A DNA stretch of 64,000 nucleotides from Rhodanobacteraceae bacterium (GCA_030167125.1 CP126531.1:1-64000); one strand, 5' to 3'; counted from the first letter of the stretch, positions 37,552-47,025 are shown. Notes: generated from the sequence alone by a model not told the origin. Numbers and translations are program-made.

Positions 37552-38814
37552 ATGAAACTGCATCCCATCATCGCGGCGCTGAAGAAACACAAGGCCGGCG
37601 TCACCCTGATCACGCTGCAGATCGCGCTGACGCTGGCGATCGTGTGCAACGCGGTCTTCATCATCGGCCAGCGCGTCGAGCGCGTGCACCGGCCGAGCGG
37701 CATCGACGAACAGAACCTATTCCTGATCCAGCAAGCCTACGTCGGCGCGCCCACCGGCGACGACGCGGCCTCGATCGAGAAACTCGACGCGATGCAACGC
37801 AGCGACCTCGCCACCTTGCGCGGCCTGCCCGACGTGGAGTCGGTGACGGCGATCAACTCGCTGCCGCTGCTGGATTCGTCGTGGACCGGCGGCGTCGGCT
37901 TGAAGCCCGACCAGCAGCACAGCACCGAGCACGCCGCCTACTATTTCGGCGACGAGCAGATGATCAAGACCCTCGGCCTCCGGCTCATCGCGGGCCGCAA
38001 CTTCACTTCCAGCGAAATCACCAACCGCGGCTTCCGCGGCGTTGGCGAACCGCCGATGATCATCGTCACCAGGGCGCTCGCGGACAAGCTGTTCCCGAAG
38101 GGCGACGCGCTGGGCAAGACCGTCTACCTCGACGGTCTCGCGATCCCGAGCACGATCATCGGCATCGTGGAGCGCATGCAGATTCCCGCGAGCGGGAGCT
38201 GGGGCAACAGTTTCGTCTGGAACTCCGTGCTGCAGCCGGTGCGCCTGGATGCCAATTACACGCGCACCGCGGTGCGCGCCCGGCCGGGGCGCCTCGACGC
38301 CGCGATGAGCGAAGCGCGTGACGCGCTGTTCAAGGACAACCCGATGCGTGTGATGGAAAACCAGCCCGACATCGGCATCGGAATCATGCCGTTCTCCGAA
38401 GTGCGCGCGCGCGCGTATCGCGCCGACATCGGCATGGCCATCCTGATGGGCGTGATCTGCCTGATCCTGCTGTGCGTCACCGCGGCAGGCATCGTGGGCC
38501 TCACCAGCTTCTGGGTCGGCCAGCGGCGCAAGCAGATCGGCATCCGCCGCGCGCTGGGCGCGACCCGCAACGACATCCTGCGCTACTTCCAGACCGAGAA
38601 CCTGATGATCGCCGGCGCCGGCGTGGTGCTGGGCGCGATCCTGGCGGTGGGCTTGAACCTCTGGATGATGAAGCAGTTCGCGATGGACCGGATGTCGCTG
38701 CTGTACGTGCTGGTCGGCATCGTCGTGCTGATGCTGCTGGGGCAGGGCGCGGTGTTCGCGCCGGCGCGCCGCGCCTCGCGCGTGTCGCCGGTGGAGGCGA
38801 CGCGGAGCGTGTGA
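37552..38814 (+). CDS. ABC permease, type B, pair 1
   Basis: 420 residues. The N-terminus MKLHPIIAALKKHKAG is shared by all type-B members, followed by the first helix (LITLQIALTLAIVCNAVFII). The periplasmic domain runs to about residue 285, then three helices with the loop GQRRKQIGIRRALGATRNDI and the family block YFQTENLMIAGAGVV. Type A and type B differ mainly in the N-terminus and in this loop, and are always adjacent here, which implies heterodimers. Confidence 0.92.
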   Translation: MKLHPIIAALKKHKAGVTLITLQIALTLAIVCNAVFIIGQRVERVHRPSGIDEQNLFLIQQAYVGAPTGDDAASIEKLDAMQRSDLATLRGLPDVESVTAINSLPLLDSSWTGGVGLKPDQQHSTEHAAYYFGDEQMIKTLGLRLIAGRNFTSSEITNRGFRGVGEPPMIIVTRALADKLFPKGDALGKTVYLDGLAIPSTIIGIVERMQIPASGSWGNSFVWNSVLQPVRLDANYTRTAVRARPGRLDAAMSEARDALFKDNPMRVMENQPDIGIGIMPFSEVRARAYRADIGMAILMGVICLILLCVTAAGIVGLTSFWVGQRRKQIGIRRALGATRNDILRYFQTENLMIAGAGVVLGAILAVGLNLWMMKQFAMDRMSLLYVLVGIVVLMLLGQGAVFAPARRASRVSPVEATRSV

Positions 38815-38816
38815 AC

Positions 38817-38956
38817 ACCCCCTTCGGAACGAAGGGGGTCGATGCGAAGCATCGGGGGGATGTCGTGGTTGCGAAAAGCCATCCCCCTCGATCCCCCTTC
38901 CTGCGGAAGGGGGAGGAAAGGCCTTCCCCCTTCGCAAGCGAAGGGGGAAGGCAGTG
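38817..38956. repeat. Dispersed hairpin repeat (CCCCCTTC/GAAGGGGG), copy 2
   Basis: CCCCCTTCGGAACGAAGGGGG, a GATGCGAAGCATCGGGGGGAT block, the AAAAGCCATCCCCCTCGATC tail and hairpin CCCCCTTCCTGCGGAAGGGGG are followed by an extra hairpin CTTCCCCCTTCGC/GCGAAGGGGGAAG. It fills the space between pair 1 and pair 2. Confidence 0.85.
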
Positions 38957-38971
38957 AATCGGAGTGAATGA

Positions 38972-40297
38972 ATGTTCGCCTACTACCTCGACCTCGCCAT
39001 CCGCAGCCTGAAGCGCAACAAGCTGCTGACGGTGCTGATGGTGCTGGCGATCGCGATCGGCATCGGCGCCAGCATGACCACGCTGACGGTGATGCACCTG
39101 CTTTCGGGCGATCCGCTGCCGGGCAAGAGCGCGCAGCTGTTCTACGCCCAGGTCGATGGTGACCCGACGGCCCATGGAGGCACACATCGCGAGCCGCCCG
39201 ACATGATGGATTACCGTTCTGCGCTGGACCTGTGGCGCGCGCAGCGTGCCGGGCGGCAGGCATTGATCGCGGACAGCCCGGTCAAGGTCAGCGCGCCGGG
39301 CGCGGACCGTCCGCCGCTGATGCTGACGATGCTGTCGACGACCGCGGCGTTCTTCCCGATGTTCGACGTGCCGTTCGAATACGGCAACGCCTGGACGCCG
39401 GCCGACGAAGCGAACCGCGCGCGGGTCGCGGTGATTTCGTCCGATCTCAACGACAAGCTGTTCGATGGCAGGAACAGCGTGGGAAAGACGCTGCGCGTTC
39501 GCCAGAGCGACGTGCGCATCGTGGGAGTGTTGAAGCCGTGGCGGCCTTCGCCGGTGTTCTACAACGTCGTCGGCGGGCGCTTCGCCAACGGCGACACGGC
39601 GGACTATTACGGCAAATCCGAAGACGTGTTCCTGCCGTTCTTCACGGGCCTCGAAATTAACGACGGCCACTTCCAGCAATTCAACTGCTGGGGGCAGCCG
39701 CCACAGCCCGGCCACCTGGAGAACGCACCGTGCGACTGGGTCGGTTTTTGGGTGGAGCTGGACAGTCCCGCGGAAGTTGCGTCCTACCGCACGTTCCTGG
39801 ACAGCTATGCGCAGCAGCAGAAAACGCTCGGCCGGATCGTGTATGCCGAAACCCGGCTGCGTGACCTGATGGGCTGGCTGGATTACAACCTCGTCATCCC
39901 GAAGAACGTGAAGCTGCAGACCTGGCTGGCTTTCGCCTTCCTCGCGATCTGCCTGTTCAACATGGTGGGCCTGCTGCTGGCGAAATTCCTGCGCCGCGCG
40001 GGCGAGATCGGCGTGCGGCGCGCGCTGGGTGCATCGCGCCGCGCCGTGTTCGCGCAATGCCTGACCGAGGCCGGACTGGTCGGCCTGATCGGCGGCGCGG
40101 CCGGCTGGCTGCTTACGCTGGTCGGCCTTTGGCTGGTGCGCCGGCAGCAGACGCCGTATTCCGACCTGGTGCACATGGACGTGTCGATGTTCGTCGTCAC
40201 CTTCGTGCTGGCTGTCGTGGTGAGCCTGCTGGCCGGGGCGCTGCCCGCGCTGCGCGCCAGCCGGATCGCGCCGGCATTGCAACTGAAGACGCTGTAG
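38972..40297 (+). CDS. ABC permease, type A, pair 2
   Basis: 441 residues, same length as pair 1 type A. MFAYYLDLAIRSLKRNKLLT, the helix VLMVLAIAIGIGASMTTLTV, a periplasmic domain with FPMFDVPFEYGNAWTPADE, and the C-terminal loop LRRAGEIGVRRALGASRRAV. The ribosome binding site GGAGTGA and the bases around the start repeat those of pair 1. Unlike the other pairs, a repeat (40318-40410) separates it from its type-B partner. Confidence 0.93.
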   Translation: MFAYYLDLAIRSLKRNKLLTVLMVLAIAIGIGASMTTLTVMHLLSGDPLPGKSAQLFYAQVDGDPTAHGGTHREPPDMMDYRSALDLWRAQRAGRQALIADSPVKVSAPGADRPPLMLTMLSTTAAFFPMFDVPFEYGNAWTPADEANRARVAVISSDLNDKLFDGRNSVGKTLRVRQSDVRIVGVLKPWRPSPVFYNVVGGRFANGDTADYYGKSEDVFLPFFTGLEINDGHFQQFNCWGQPPQPGHLENAPCDWVGFWVELDSPAEVASYRTFLDSYAQQQKTLGRIVYAETRLRDLMGWLDYNLVIPKNVKLQTWLAFAFLAICLFNMVGLLLAKFLRRAGEIGVRRALGASRRAVFAQCLTEAGLVGLIGGAAGWLLTLVGLWLVRRQQTPYSDLVHMDVSMFVVTFVLAVVVSLLAGALPALRASRIAPALQLKTL

Positions 40298-40317
40298 GAA
40301 TGCAGCAGACAATTTTC

Positions 40318-40410
40318 CCGTTCGCGTTGAGCGTAGCTCGAGCAGCGAGCGGAGTCGAAACGCTTCGGCCCTTCGACTCCGGCCTTCCGGCCTACGCTCA
40401 GGGCGAACGG
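40318..40410. repeat. 93-bp inverted-repeat element (CCGTTCGC...GCGAACGG)
   Basis: Terminal inverted repeats CCGTTCGCGTTGAGCGTAG (40318-40336) and CTACGCTCAGGGCGAACGG (40392-40410) match at 17 of 19 positions. The core contains GGAGTCGAA and CTTCGACTCC. It is a different family from the CCCCCTTC hairpins. Confidence 0.8.
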
Positions 40411-40427
40411 AATTGAAGTGAATGCAC

Positions 40428-41648
40428 ATGCAGATCCAACCGATCCTCGCCGCATTGAAGCACCACAAGCTCGCGACGGTTCTGATCGCGATGGAAATCG
40501 CGCTGGCTTGCGCGGTGCTGTGCAACGCGTGCCTGCTGATCACCAACCGCCTCTCGGCGATGCACATCAACAGCGGCGTGGACGAAAGTTCGTTGGGTTT
40601 CATCGCGCTGCAGGGCTTCGATCCGGCCGCAGCGCGCGACCTCGACGCACGCGTGGCCGCGGGGCTGGCGGGAATCCCGGGCGTCGAATCGGTGCACCTC
40701 ATCAACTCGGTGCCGTTCGGCATGCAGGCGGGCGCGTTCGGCATCACGCTCGACCAGGCCGGCAAGCAGTTCCGCGGCGTGCCCGAAATCTATCTCGGCG
40801 ATCCCGGCACGCCGCAGGCGCTGGGCCTCAAGCTGGTGGCCGGACGCATGCCGGAGGCCGGCGACTACCAGCCCATCGCGCAAGGCTATTTGCCGGCAAG
40901 CTCGAACGTGCTGGTCACGCGCGCACTGGCCGGGCATTTGTGGCCGGGTGAAAACCCGCTCGGCAAGCAATTCTGGACGGGCGAGAACCAGTTCCGCGTG
41001 ATCGGCGTCGTCGCGCATCTGGCGGTCCCGCAATACGACGAGGAAGGCGAACGCGGCGCCGAATGGACCGTGTTCGTGCCGGCATTGCCTCCGGCATCGC
41101 TGCTCGCCGGCACTTTCCTGATCCGCGCCCATCCGCAGGACCTCGACCGCGTGATGGTCGCGGCCAAGGCCGCAATCGCCAGGATTGCGCCGGACGCGGT
41201 GCTGGATCACGAATGGAGCGACACGCTGCCGGCCTTGCGCACGAAGTTCTTCAGGACCGACCGCGCGATGGCCGGTTTGCTGGTCGGCGTAATCGTCGCG
41301 CTGCTGGGCGTCACCGCGTTCGGCATCGTGGGGCTCGCGAGTTTCTGGGTCGCGCAGCGGCGCAAGCAGATCGGCATCCGCCGCGCGCTGGGCGCGACCC
41401 GCGCGGACATCCTGCGTTATTTCCAGACCGAGAACTTCCTGATCGTCACGTTCGGCATCGTGGCGGGCGTGGTGATGGCCATCGGCATCAACCTCGTGCT
41501 GATGAAGTTCTTCGAGGTGCCGCGCCTGCCGCTGTGGTACCTGCCGGTCGGCGTGGTGGCGTTGTGGCTGCTCGGGCAACTCGCGGTGCTGGCGCCGGCG
41601 CTGCGCGCCGCGGCGGTGCCGCCGGTGGTGGCGACGCGCAGCGTGTGA
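40428..41648 (+). CDS. ABC permease, type B, pair 2
   Basis: 406 residues from the ATG at 40428. An ATG two codons upstream is possible, but the family start is M-x-I-x-P-I (here MQIQPILAALKHHK). First helix VLIAMEIALACAVLCNACLL, periplasmic domain to about residue 275, loop AQRRKQIGIRRALGATRADI and YFQTENFLIVTFGIVAG. The first membrane helix differs from pair 1 while the coupling loop is nearly identical, consistent with duplication and divergence. Confidence 0.92.
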   Translation: MQIQPILAALKHHKLATVLIAMEIALACAVLCNACLLITNRLSAMHINSGVDESSLGFIALQGFDPAAARDLDARVAAGLAGIPGVESVHLINSVPFGMQAGAFGITLDQAGKQFRGVPEIYLGDPGTPQALGLKLVAGRMPEAGDYQPIAQGYLPASSNVLVTRALAGHLWPGENPLGKQFWTGENQFRVIGVVAHLAVPQYDEEGERGAEWTVFVPALPPASLLAGTFLIRAHPQDLDRVMVAAKAAIARIAPDAVLDHEWSDTLPALRTKFFRTDRAMAGLLVGVIVALLGVTAFGIVGLASFWVAQRRKQIGIRRALGATRADILRYFQTENFLIVTFGIVAGVVMAIGINLVLMKFFEVPRLPLWYLPVGVVALWLLGQLAVLAPALRAAAVPPVVATRSV

Positions 41649-41651
41649 TGT

Positions 41652-41757
41652 TCACCCCCTTCCGCAGGAAGGGGTCGCGCCGAAGGCGCGGGGGGATGTG
41701 CTCCGCAAGGGAACAAAGAGCCATCCCCTCGTTCCCCCTTCGCAAGCGAAGGGGGAG
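41652..41757. repeat. Dispersed hairpin repeat (CCCCCTTC/GAAGGGG), copy 3
   Basis: CCCCCTTCCGCAGGAAGGGG, the CGCGCCGAAGGCGCGGGGGGAT block, AGAGCCATCCCCTCG and CCCCCTTCGCAAGCGAAGGGGGAG. It lies between pair 2 and pair 3. Confidence 0.85.
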
Positions 41758-41779
41758 GATTTGAATGGGAGTGAATGAC

Positions 41780-43093
41780 ATGTTCGGCTACTACCTCGAC
41801 CTCGCGCTGCGCAGCTTCAAACGCCATCGCGTGCTGACCGCATTGATGGTGATGGCGCTCGGCCTTGGCATCGGCGCGTCGATCACGACGTTGGCGGTGC
41901 TGAAGCTGTTGTCCGGCGATCCGCTGCCGCAGAAGAGCGCGCGGATCTTCGCGCCGGAGATCGACCCGCTGACCGCGGCGAGCACCACGAAGGAGGACAA
42001 GCTGTTCGAACGTTGGGGCAACCTGATGACCTGGACCGACGCGATGAACCTGCTGCATGCGCGCAAGGCCGAACGGCAGGCGGTGATGGCGCTGGCGTCC
42101 AGCAAGATCACGACGGCTACGCCGGGGCAGCATCCGTTCTTCAGCGACAGCGTCGTCACCACGTCGGACTTCTTCTCGATGTTCGATGCCTCGTTCCAGT
42201 ACGGCAGCGGCTGGAGCGCGCAGGACGACGAGAACCGCGCGCACGTGGTGGTCATCGCGGGATTCCTCAACGACAAGCTGTTCGGCGGCGCCAACAGCGT
42301 CGGCAGAATCCTGCGCGTCAACGACCACGACTACCGCATCGCCGGCGTGCTGAAGCCGTGGGCGCCGCAGCCGCGCTTCTATTCGGTGAACCTCGGCGGC
42401 CGCGGCTACGGCAAGGGTGACGCGCTGTTCATGCCACTGCAGGCCGCGGTCGCGGACAAGGTCAACACGCAGACCGTCAATTGCTTCGATTCGGGCATCG
42501 ATGCCGACCATCTGGAAACCGCGCCGTGCGTGTGGGTGTCGACGTGGGTGGAGCTGGCGAACGCGTCGGACGCCGGCGCCTACAAGACGTTCCTGTCCAA
42601 CTACGTGGCCCAGCAGATCGCATTGGGACGCTTCCACCATCCGGGTGTCGCGTTGCCAGACCTCATGGGCTTCCTGGCACAGCAAAGGGTGGTGCCCGAC
42701 GACGCGCGCATGCAGACCAATCTCGCGTTCGGCTTCCTGCTGATCTGCGTCGTCAACACCGTCGGCCTGCTGCTGGCGAAATGCTTGCGCAGATCGCGCG
42801 AGATCGGCGTGCGCCGCGCGCTGGGCGCCACGCGAGGCGCGATCTTCACACAATTCATGGTCGAGTCCGGGATGGTCGGCATCGCCGGCGGCGTGCTCGG
42901 GCTGGTTTTCGCGGAACTCGGGCTGTGGGCGATCCGGCACCAGCCCGCGGAATACGCGAGCCTCGCGCATCTCGACGTTTCCATGTTCATCGCGACCTTC
43001 GTGATCGCGCTGATCGCGAGCCTGGTCGCGGGCCTGCTGCCCGCGTGGCGCGCCTGCGCGGTGGCGCCGGCGCCACAGTTGAAATCGGTTTGA
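41780..43093 (+). CDS. ABC permease, type A, pair 3
   Basis: 437 residues from the ATG at 41780, preceded by GGGAGTGA. The in-frame ATG at 41765 overlaps that site and is rejected. MFGYYLDLALRSFKRHRVLT, first helix LMVMALGLGIGASITTLAVL, periplasmic domain with FSMFDASFQYGSGWSAQDDE, and loop LRRSREIGVRRALGATRGAI. Eight bases separate it from the type-B partner. Confidence 0.93.
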   Translation: MFGYYLDLALRSFKRHRVLTALMVMALGLGIGASITTLAVLKLLSGDPLPQKSARIFAPEIDPLTAASTTKEDKLFERWGNLMTWTDAMNLLHARKAERQAVMALASSKITTATPGQHPFFSDSVVTTSDFFSMFDASFQYGSGWSAQDDENRAHVVVIAGFLNDKLFGGANSVGRILRVNDHDYRIAGVLKPWAPQPRFYSVNLGGRGYGKGDALFMPLQAAVADKVNTQTVNCFDSGIDADHLETAPCVWVSTWVELANASDAGAYKTFLSNYVAQQIALGRFHHPGVALPDLMGFLAQQRVVPDDARMQTNLAFGFLLICVVNTVGLLLAKCLRRSREIGVRRALGATRGAIFTQFMVESGMVGIAGGVLGLVFAELGLWAIRHQPAEYASLAHLDVSMFIATFVIALIASLVAGLLPAWRACAVAPAPQLKSV

Positions 43094-43101
43094 GGACAGC
43101 C

Positions 43102-44319
43102 ATGGACATCCAACCCATCTTCGCCGCATTGCGCAAGCACCGGATTCCGGCCGCGTTGATCGTGCTGGAAATTGCGCTGGCCTGCGCGGTGCTGTGCAAT
43201 GCGGTATTCATGATCGGGCAGCGCATCGGCGAAATCCGTTCGCCCAACGCGATCGACGAGCAGGGCATCGTCGACATCAACGTGCAGGGCATCAATCCCG
43301 ACACCGCGAACGCCGACATCCCGCGCGACCTCGCCACGCTGCGCGAAATGCCGGGCGTCAGCGCGGTGGCGGCGCTCAACATGATGCCGCTCGGCAACAA
43401 CAGCTGGAACATGAACGCGGCCACGTCGCCCGACCAGTTGCAGTCGAAGGACACGCCCAACGTCGCCGAATACCTGTTCACGCGCGGCGGCCCCGACGCC
43501 CTCGGCCTGCACCTGTTGCAGGGACGCTTCTTCAACGACGACGAATACGCCGACAGCAAACTGGGCAGCAACTATCTTCCGGACGCGCACGCGGCGCTGG
43601 TGACGCAAAGCCTGGTCCGGCGCCTGTGGCCGGATGGGAATGCGTTGGGCAAATCGCTATGGATCGGCAAGAACAATCGCTACACGGTGGTCGGCATCGT
43701 GGCGGACGTGCTGCGACCCGACACCAACGGCGGCGAGAACGCGCACTTCCTTTCGGCGTTCTTCCCGGTCAGTCCGGCGGCGGGCATGCAGGATTACGTG
43801 GTGCGCAGCGCGTCGCAGGATCGCGAGCGCATCGTGCGCGACGGCGTGCAGAAGCTGGAAACCTTGTCACCCTCGGTGGTCGTCGAAGGCCACAGCTTCA
43901 CCGAAATCCGCGACAAGTATTACGCCAATGCGCGCAGCATGGTGTGGATGCTGGTGCTGGTCTGCGTGGTGATGCTGGCGGTGACCGCGTTCGGCATCGT
44001 CGGCCTGACCAGCTTCTGGGTCGGACAGCGGCGCCGCCAGATCGGCATCCGCCGCGCGGTCGGCGCGACGCGCGCGCACATCCTGCGCTACTTCCAGACG
44101 GAAAATTTCCTGCTGAGCAGTGCCGGTGTCGCGGTCGGAATGATCCTGGCATTCGGTATCAATCTGTACCTGATGCAGCACTACCAGACCACGCGCCTGC
44201 CCTGGTATTACCTGCCGGTCAGCGCGATCGCGCTGTGGCTGTTGGGTCAACTCGCGGTGTTGGGGCCGGCGCTGCGCGCGGCGAACGTGCCGCCGGTGGT
44301 GGCGACGCGGGACGGGTGA
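43102..44319 (+). CDS. ABC permease, type B, pair 3
   Basis: 405 residues from the ATG at 43102 after GAGGACAGCC. MDIQPIFAALRKHRIPA, helix LIVLEIALACAVLCNAVFMI, a periplasmic domain that starts GQRIGEIRSPNAIDEQG, loop GQRRRQIGIRRAVGATRAHI and YFQTENFLLSSAGVAVG. The longer in-frame reading upstream is antisense-like read-through and not part of the gene. Confidence 0.92.
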   Translation: MDIQPIFAALRKHRIPAALIVLEIALACAVLCNAVFMIGQRIGEIRSPNAIDEQGIVDINVQGINPDTANADIPRDLATLREMPGVSAVAALNMMPLGNNSWNMNAATSPDQLQSKDTPNVAEYLFTRGGPDALGLHLLQGRFFNDDEYADSKLGSNYLPDAHAALVTQSLVRRLWPDGNALGKSLWIGKNNRYTVVGIVADVLRPDTNGGENAHFLSAFFPVSPAAGMQDYVVRSASQDRERIVRDGVQKLETLSPSVVVEGHSFTEIRDKYYANARSMVWMLVLVCVVMLAVTAFGIVGLTSFWVGQRRRQIGIRRAVGATRAHILRYFQTENFLLSSAGVAVGMILAFGINLYLMQHYQTTRLPWYYLPVSAIALWLLGQLAVLGPALRAANVPPVVATRDG

Positions 44320-44326
44320 TGTTTTA

Positions 44327-44437
44327 CCCCCCCCCCCCCCTTCGGGACGAAGGGGGTCGGCGCGCAGCGCGGGGGATGCCGCTGCGCAAGGCGAAAAACC
44401 ATCCCCCTCAATCCCCCTTCCTGCGGAAGGGGGAGGA
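44327..44437. repeat. Poly-C tract and dispersed hairpin repeat, copy 4
   Basis: Fourteen C residues (44327-44340) precede TTCGGGACGAAGGGGGTCGG, the GCGCAGCGCGGGGGAT block, AAAACCATCCCCCTCAATC and the CCCCCTTCCTGCGGAAGGGGG hairpin. The C run replaces the CCCCC of the other copies. Lies between pair 3 and pair 4. Confidence 0.85.
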
Positions 44438-44456
44438 CATAACTAGAGGGAATTTT

Positions 44457-45782
44457 ATGTTCGGCTACTACATCGACCTTGCACTGCGCAGCCTGAAGCG
44501 CACGCCCGTCCTCACCGGCTTGATGGTGCTGGCGATCGGACTCGGCATCGGCGCCTCCATGACCATGCTGACGGTGCTGCACGTGATGACGCAGGATCCG
44601 CTGCCGGGGCGCAGTGCGCATTTATACGTGCCGCACCTCGATCCGCTGCCGCTGACGTATCAGCAACCCGAAACCGCGCCGAAGCCGAACGACAGCTTGA
44701 CCTGGCCGGACGCAATGGCGCTGCTGCGCGCGCGTCGCGCGGAGAAACAGGCGGCGATGGCGGGTGGCACTCTGCTTGTGACACCACAGCGTGCCGGGTT
44801 GCAGCCCTTCGATATCAGCGGCCGCTACATCACTTCCGATTTCTTCGCGATGTTTGGCGTGCCGTTCGTTGCGGGCAGTAGCTGGACCGCTGCGGATGAT
44901 CTGGCGCATGCACATATGGTCGTGCTGGCAGAGTCGCTGGCGCGCAAGCTGTTCGGTAACGCGAATCCGATCGGGCAAACCGTGGCGCTTGGCAACAACG
45001 GCAGTGCACCGCAAGAGTTCCGGGTAATCGGCGTTATTCGTGATTGGGCGCCGAAACCTTTGTTCTACGAAGACTCCGCAGGCAAACCGTACACCGACGC
45101 CGACAAGTTTTTCCTGCCCTTGCCCACCGCCATCGATTTGAAGCTGAGCTTCAACGGCAACCAGATGGGTTGGGGCCACAGTGATGGAAGCTGGCGCACC
45201 AGTCCGGTCGTGAGCTGGCTGCAATTCTGGGTGCAACTGGATACGCCTGCGCAGGTTGCGGCGTACCGGCAGTTCCTGATCGATTATTCGGCCGAGCAGA
45301 AAACGTTGGGCCGCTTTCAGCGCCCTGCTACCAATGCAAGGGTGTACAGCCTGATGGGCTGGCTGCAGCATGAAAACCTGGTGCCCGACGACGTGAAGCT
45401 GCAGATGTGGTTGGCGCTCGGTTTCCTGGGTGTCGCGATGCTCAATATCGTCGCGCTGCTGCTGGCCAAGTTCCTGCGTCGCTCAGGCGAGATCAGCGTG
45501 CGCCGCGCGATGGGTGCGCGCAAGCGCGACATCTTCGTGCAGTTCGGCATCGAATCCGCGCTGGTGGGCGTGGGCGGCGGCTTGCTCGGCTTGGGCATTG
45601 CGCAAATCGGATTGTGGAGCATCCGGCAACGTCCCGACGATTACGCGCATCTCGCATCGATGGATCCCTCGATGCTGTTCGTCACTGTGGTGCTGGCGAT
45701 CGTCGCTAGCGCGTTGGCCGGCCTGCTGCCGGCGTGGCGCGCGTGCCGAGTGCCGCCCGCGTTGCAGTTGAAGACCCTGTGA
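44457..45782 (+). CDS. ABC permease, type A, pair 4
   Basis: 441 residues from the ATG at 44457 after AGAGGG. MFGYYIDLALRSLKRTPVLT, helix LMVLAIGLGIGASMTMLTVL, periplasmic domain with FAMFGVPFVAGSSWTAADD, and loop LRRSGEISVRRAMGARKRDI. This pair has lower GC and more mixed codon use in the periplasmic domain (around 44750-45350) than the other three, which may mark a different history. Confidence 0.93.
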   Translation: MFGYYIDLALRSLKRTPVLTGLMVLAIGLGIGASMTMLTVLHVMTQDPLPGRSAHLYVPHLDPLPLTYQQPETAPKPNDSLTWPDAMALLRARRAEKQAAMAGGTLLVTPQRAGLQPFDISGRYITSDFFAMFGVPFVAGSSWTAADDLAHAHMVVLAESLARKLFGNANPIGQTVALGNNGSAPQEFRVIGVIRDWAPKPLFYEDSAGKPYTDADKFFLPLPTAIDLKLSFNGNQMGWGHSDGSWRTSPVVSWLQFWVQLDTPAQVAAYRQFLIDYSAEQKTLGRFQRPATNARVYSLMGWLQHENLVPDDVKLQMWLALGFLGVAMLNIVALLLAKFLRRSGEISVRRAMGARKRDIFVQFGIESALVGVGGGLLGLGIAQIGLWSIRQRPDDYAHLASMDPSMLFVTVVLAIVASALAGLLPAWRACRVPPALQLKTL

Positions 45783-45792
45783 GGACGTGAAC

Positions 45793-47022
45793 ATGGAAAT
45801 CCGGCCGATCCTTGCGACGCTGCGCAAACACAAGCTCACCGCCATCCTGCTGACGCTGCAGGTCGCCTTTACCTGTGCGATCGTGTGCAACGTGGCCTTC
45901 ATGATCACGCATCGCGTGCAGCGCATATCGATGCCGACCGGCATCGCCGAGAATCAGTTGTCGGTGATCCGGGCCGAGGGTATCCAGCAGAATGCAAACC
46001 CGCAGGCGCAACATGCGACGGATCTTGCCGCCCTGCGGGCGATTCCCGGCGTCGAATCCGTCGTGGCCACAAACGGTTCGCTGCCGTTGAGCCAGTCCAG
46101 CAGTTTTTACGGCGTTTGTCCCACCAAGAAGGCGCTGGAAGAAGCGATGCAGGCGCAATCGTTGGGCGCGGCGTGCGTTCAGCCCGGCGTCTATGGCGGC
46201 TCGCCTGGCCTGGTCGCAACGCTGGGTCTGGACCTCATCGAAGGCCGCGATTTTCGTTCCGATGAATTCGTGAAGGACGGCCAGCCGCCCGTCGCGATCA
46301 TCAGCCAGGCTCTGGCGGAGCGCCTATATCCGGGCGAGAGCCCGCTGGGCAAGGAGTTGTACACGGGAGGGCCGAATCCAATTCGCGTGATCGGTGTCGT
46401 CAAGACGTTGCTGGCAGCACGTTTGCGCATGCCCGGCACCGACTATTACACGATGATCTATCCACAGTTACCTTCTGATACCTACACGTATTACGTGATG
46501 CGCAGCGTCCCGCAGGATCGCGACCGTGTGCTGAAAGCGGCGCACGACGCCTTGCTGAGGGTCGACCCAAATCGACTGGTCGAGAACACGGGCGAGACCT
46601 ACACCCAAATCCGCGCGGAGTATTTCCAGCGCGACACCACCATGATCGGCCTGCTGCTCGCGTCGGCGCTGGGCCTGTTGTTCGTCACCGCGCTCGGCAT
46701 TACGGGACTTGCGAATTTCTGGGTAGGACAACGCACCCGCAGCATCGGCATCCGCCGTGCGATCGGCGCGACGCGCGGCGACATCCTGCGTTACTTCCAG
46801 ACCGAGAATTTCCTGATCGTTACCTTCGGCGTGCTGCTGGGCGTGCTGCTGGCGGTCGGCCTGAACCTGCTGCTGATGAAACACTACGAACTGCCGCGCC
46901 TGCCGTTGTGGTACCTGCCCGTCGGCGCGGTGGTGCTGTGGCTGCTGGGTCAGCTGTCCGTACTGGCGCCGGCGTTGCGCGCATCCAACGTGCCGCCGGT
47001 GGTGGCGACGCGGTCTGTCTAG
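45793..47022 (+). CDS. ABC permease, type B, pair 4
   Basis: 409 residues from the ATG at 45793, seven bases after GAGGA. A GTG at 45787 is too close. MEIRPILATLRKHKLTA, helix ILLTLQVAFTCAIVCNVAFM, a periplasmic domain with two extra cysteines (YGVCPTKKAL and GAACVQPGVYG) not seen in the other type-B members, loop GQRTRSIGIRRAIGATRGDI and YFQTENFLIVTFGVLLG. The cysteines could form a disulfide. The operon of permeases ends here. Confidence 0.92.
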   Translation: MEIRPILATLRKHKLTAILLTLQVAFTCAIVCNVAFMITHRVQRISMPTGIAENQLSVIRAEGIQQNANPQAQHATDLAALRAIPGVESVVATNGSLPLSQSSSFYGVCPTKKALEEAMQAQSLGAACVQPGVYGGSPGLVATLGLDLIEGRDFRSDEFVKDGQPPVAIISQALAERLYPGESPLGKELYTGGPNPIRVIGVVKTLLAARLRMPGTDYYTMIYPQLPSDTYTYYVMRSVPQDRDRVLKAAHDALLRVDPNRLVENTGETYTQIRAEYFQRDTTMIGLLLASALGLLFVTALGITGLANFWVGQRTRSIGIRRAIGATRGDILRYFQTENFLIVTFGVLLGVLLAVGLNLLLMKHYELPRLPLWYLPVGAVVLWLLGQLSVLAPALRASNVPPVVATRSV

Positions 47023-47025
47023 TAT

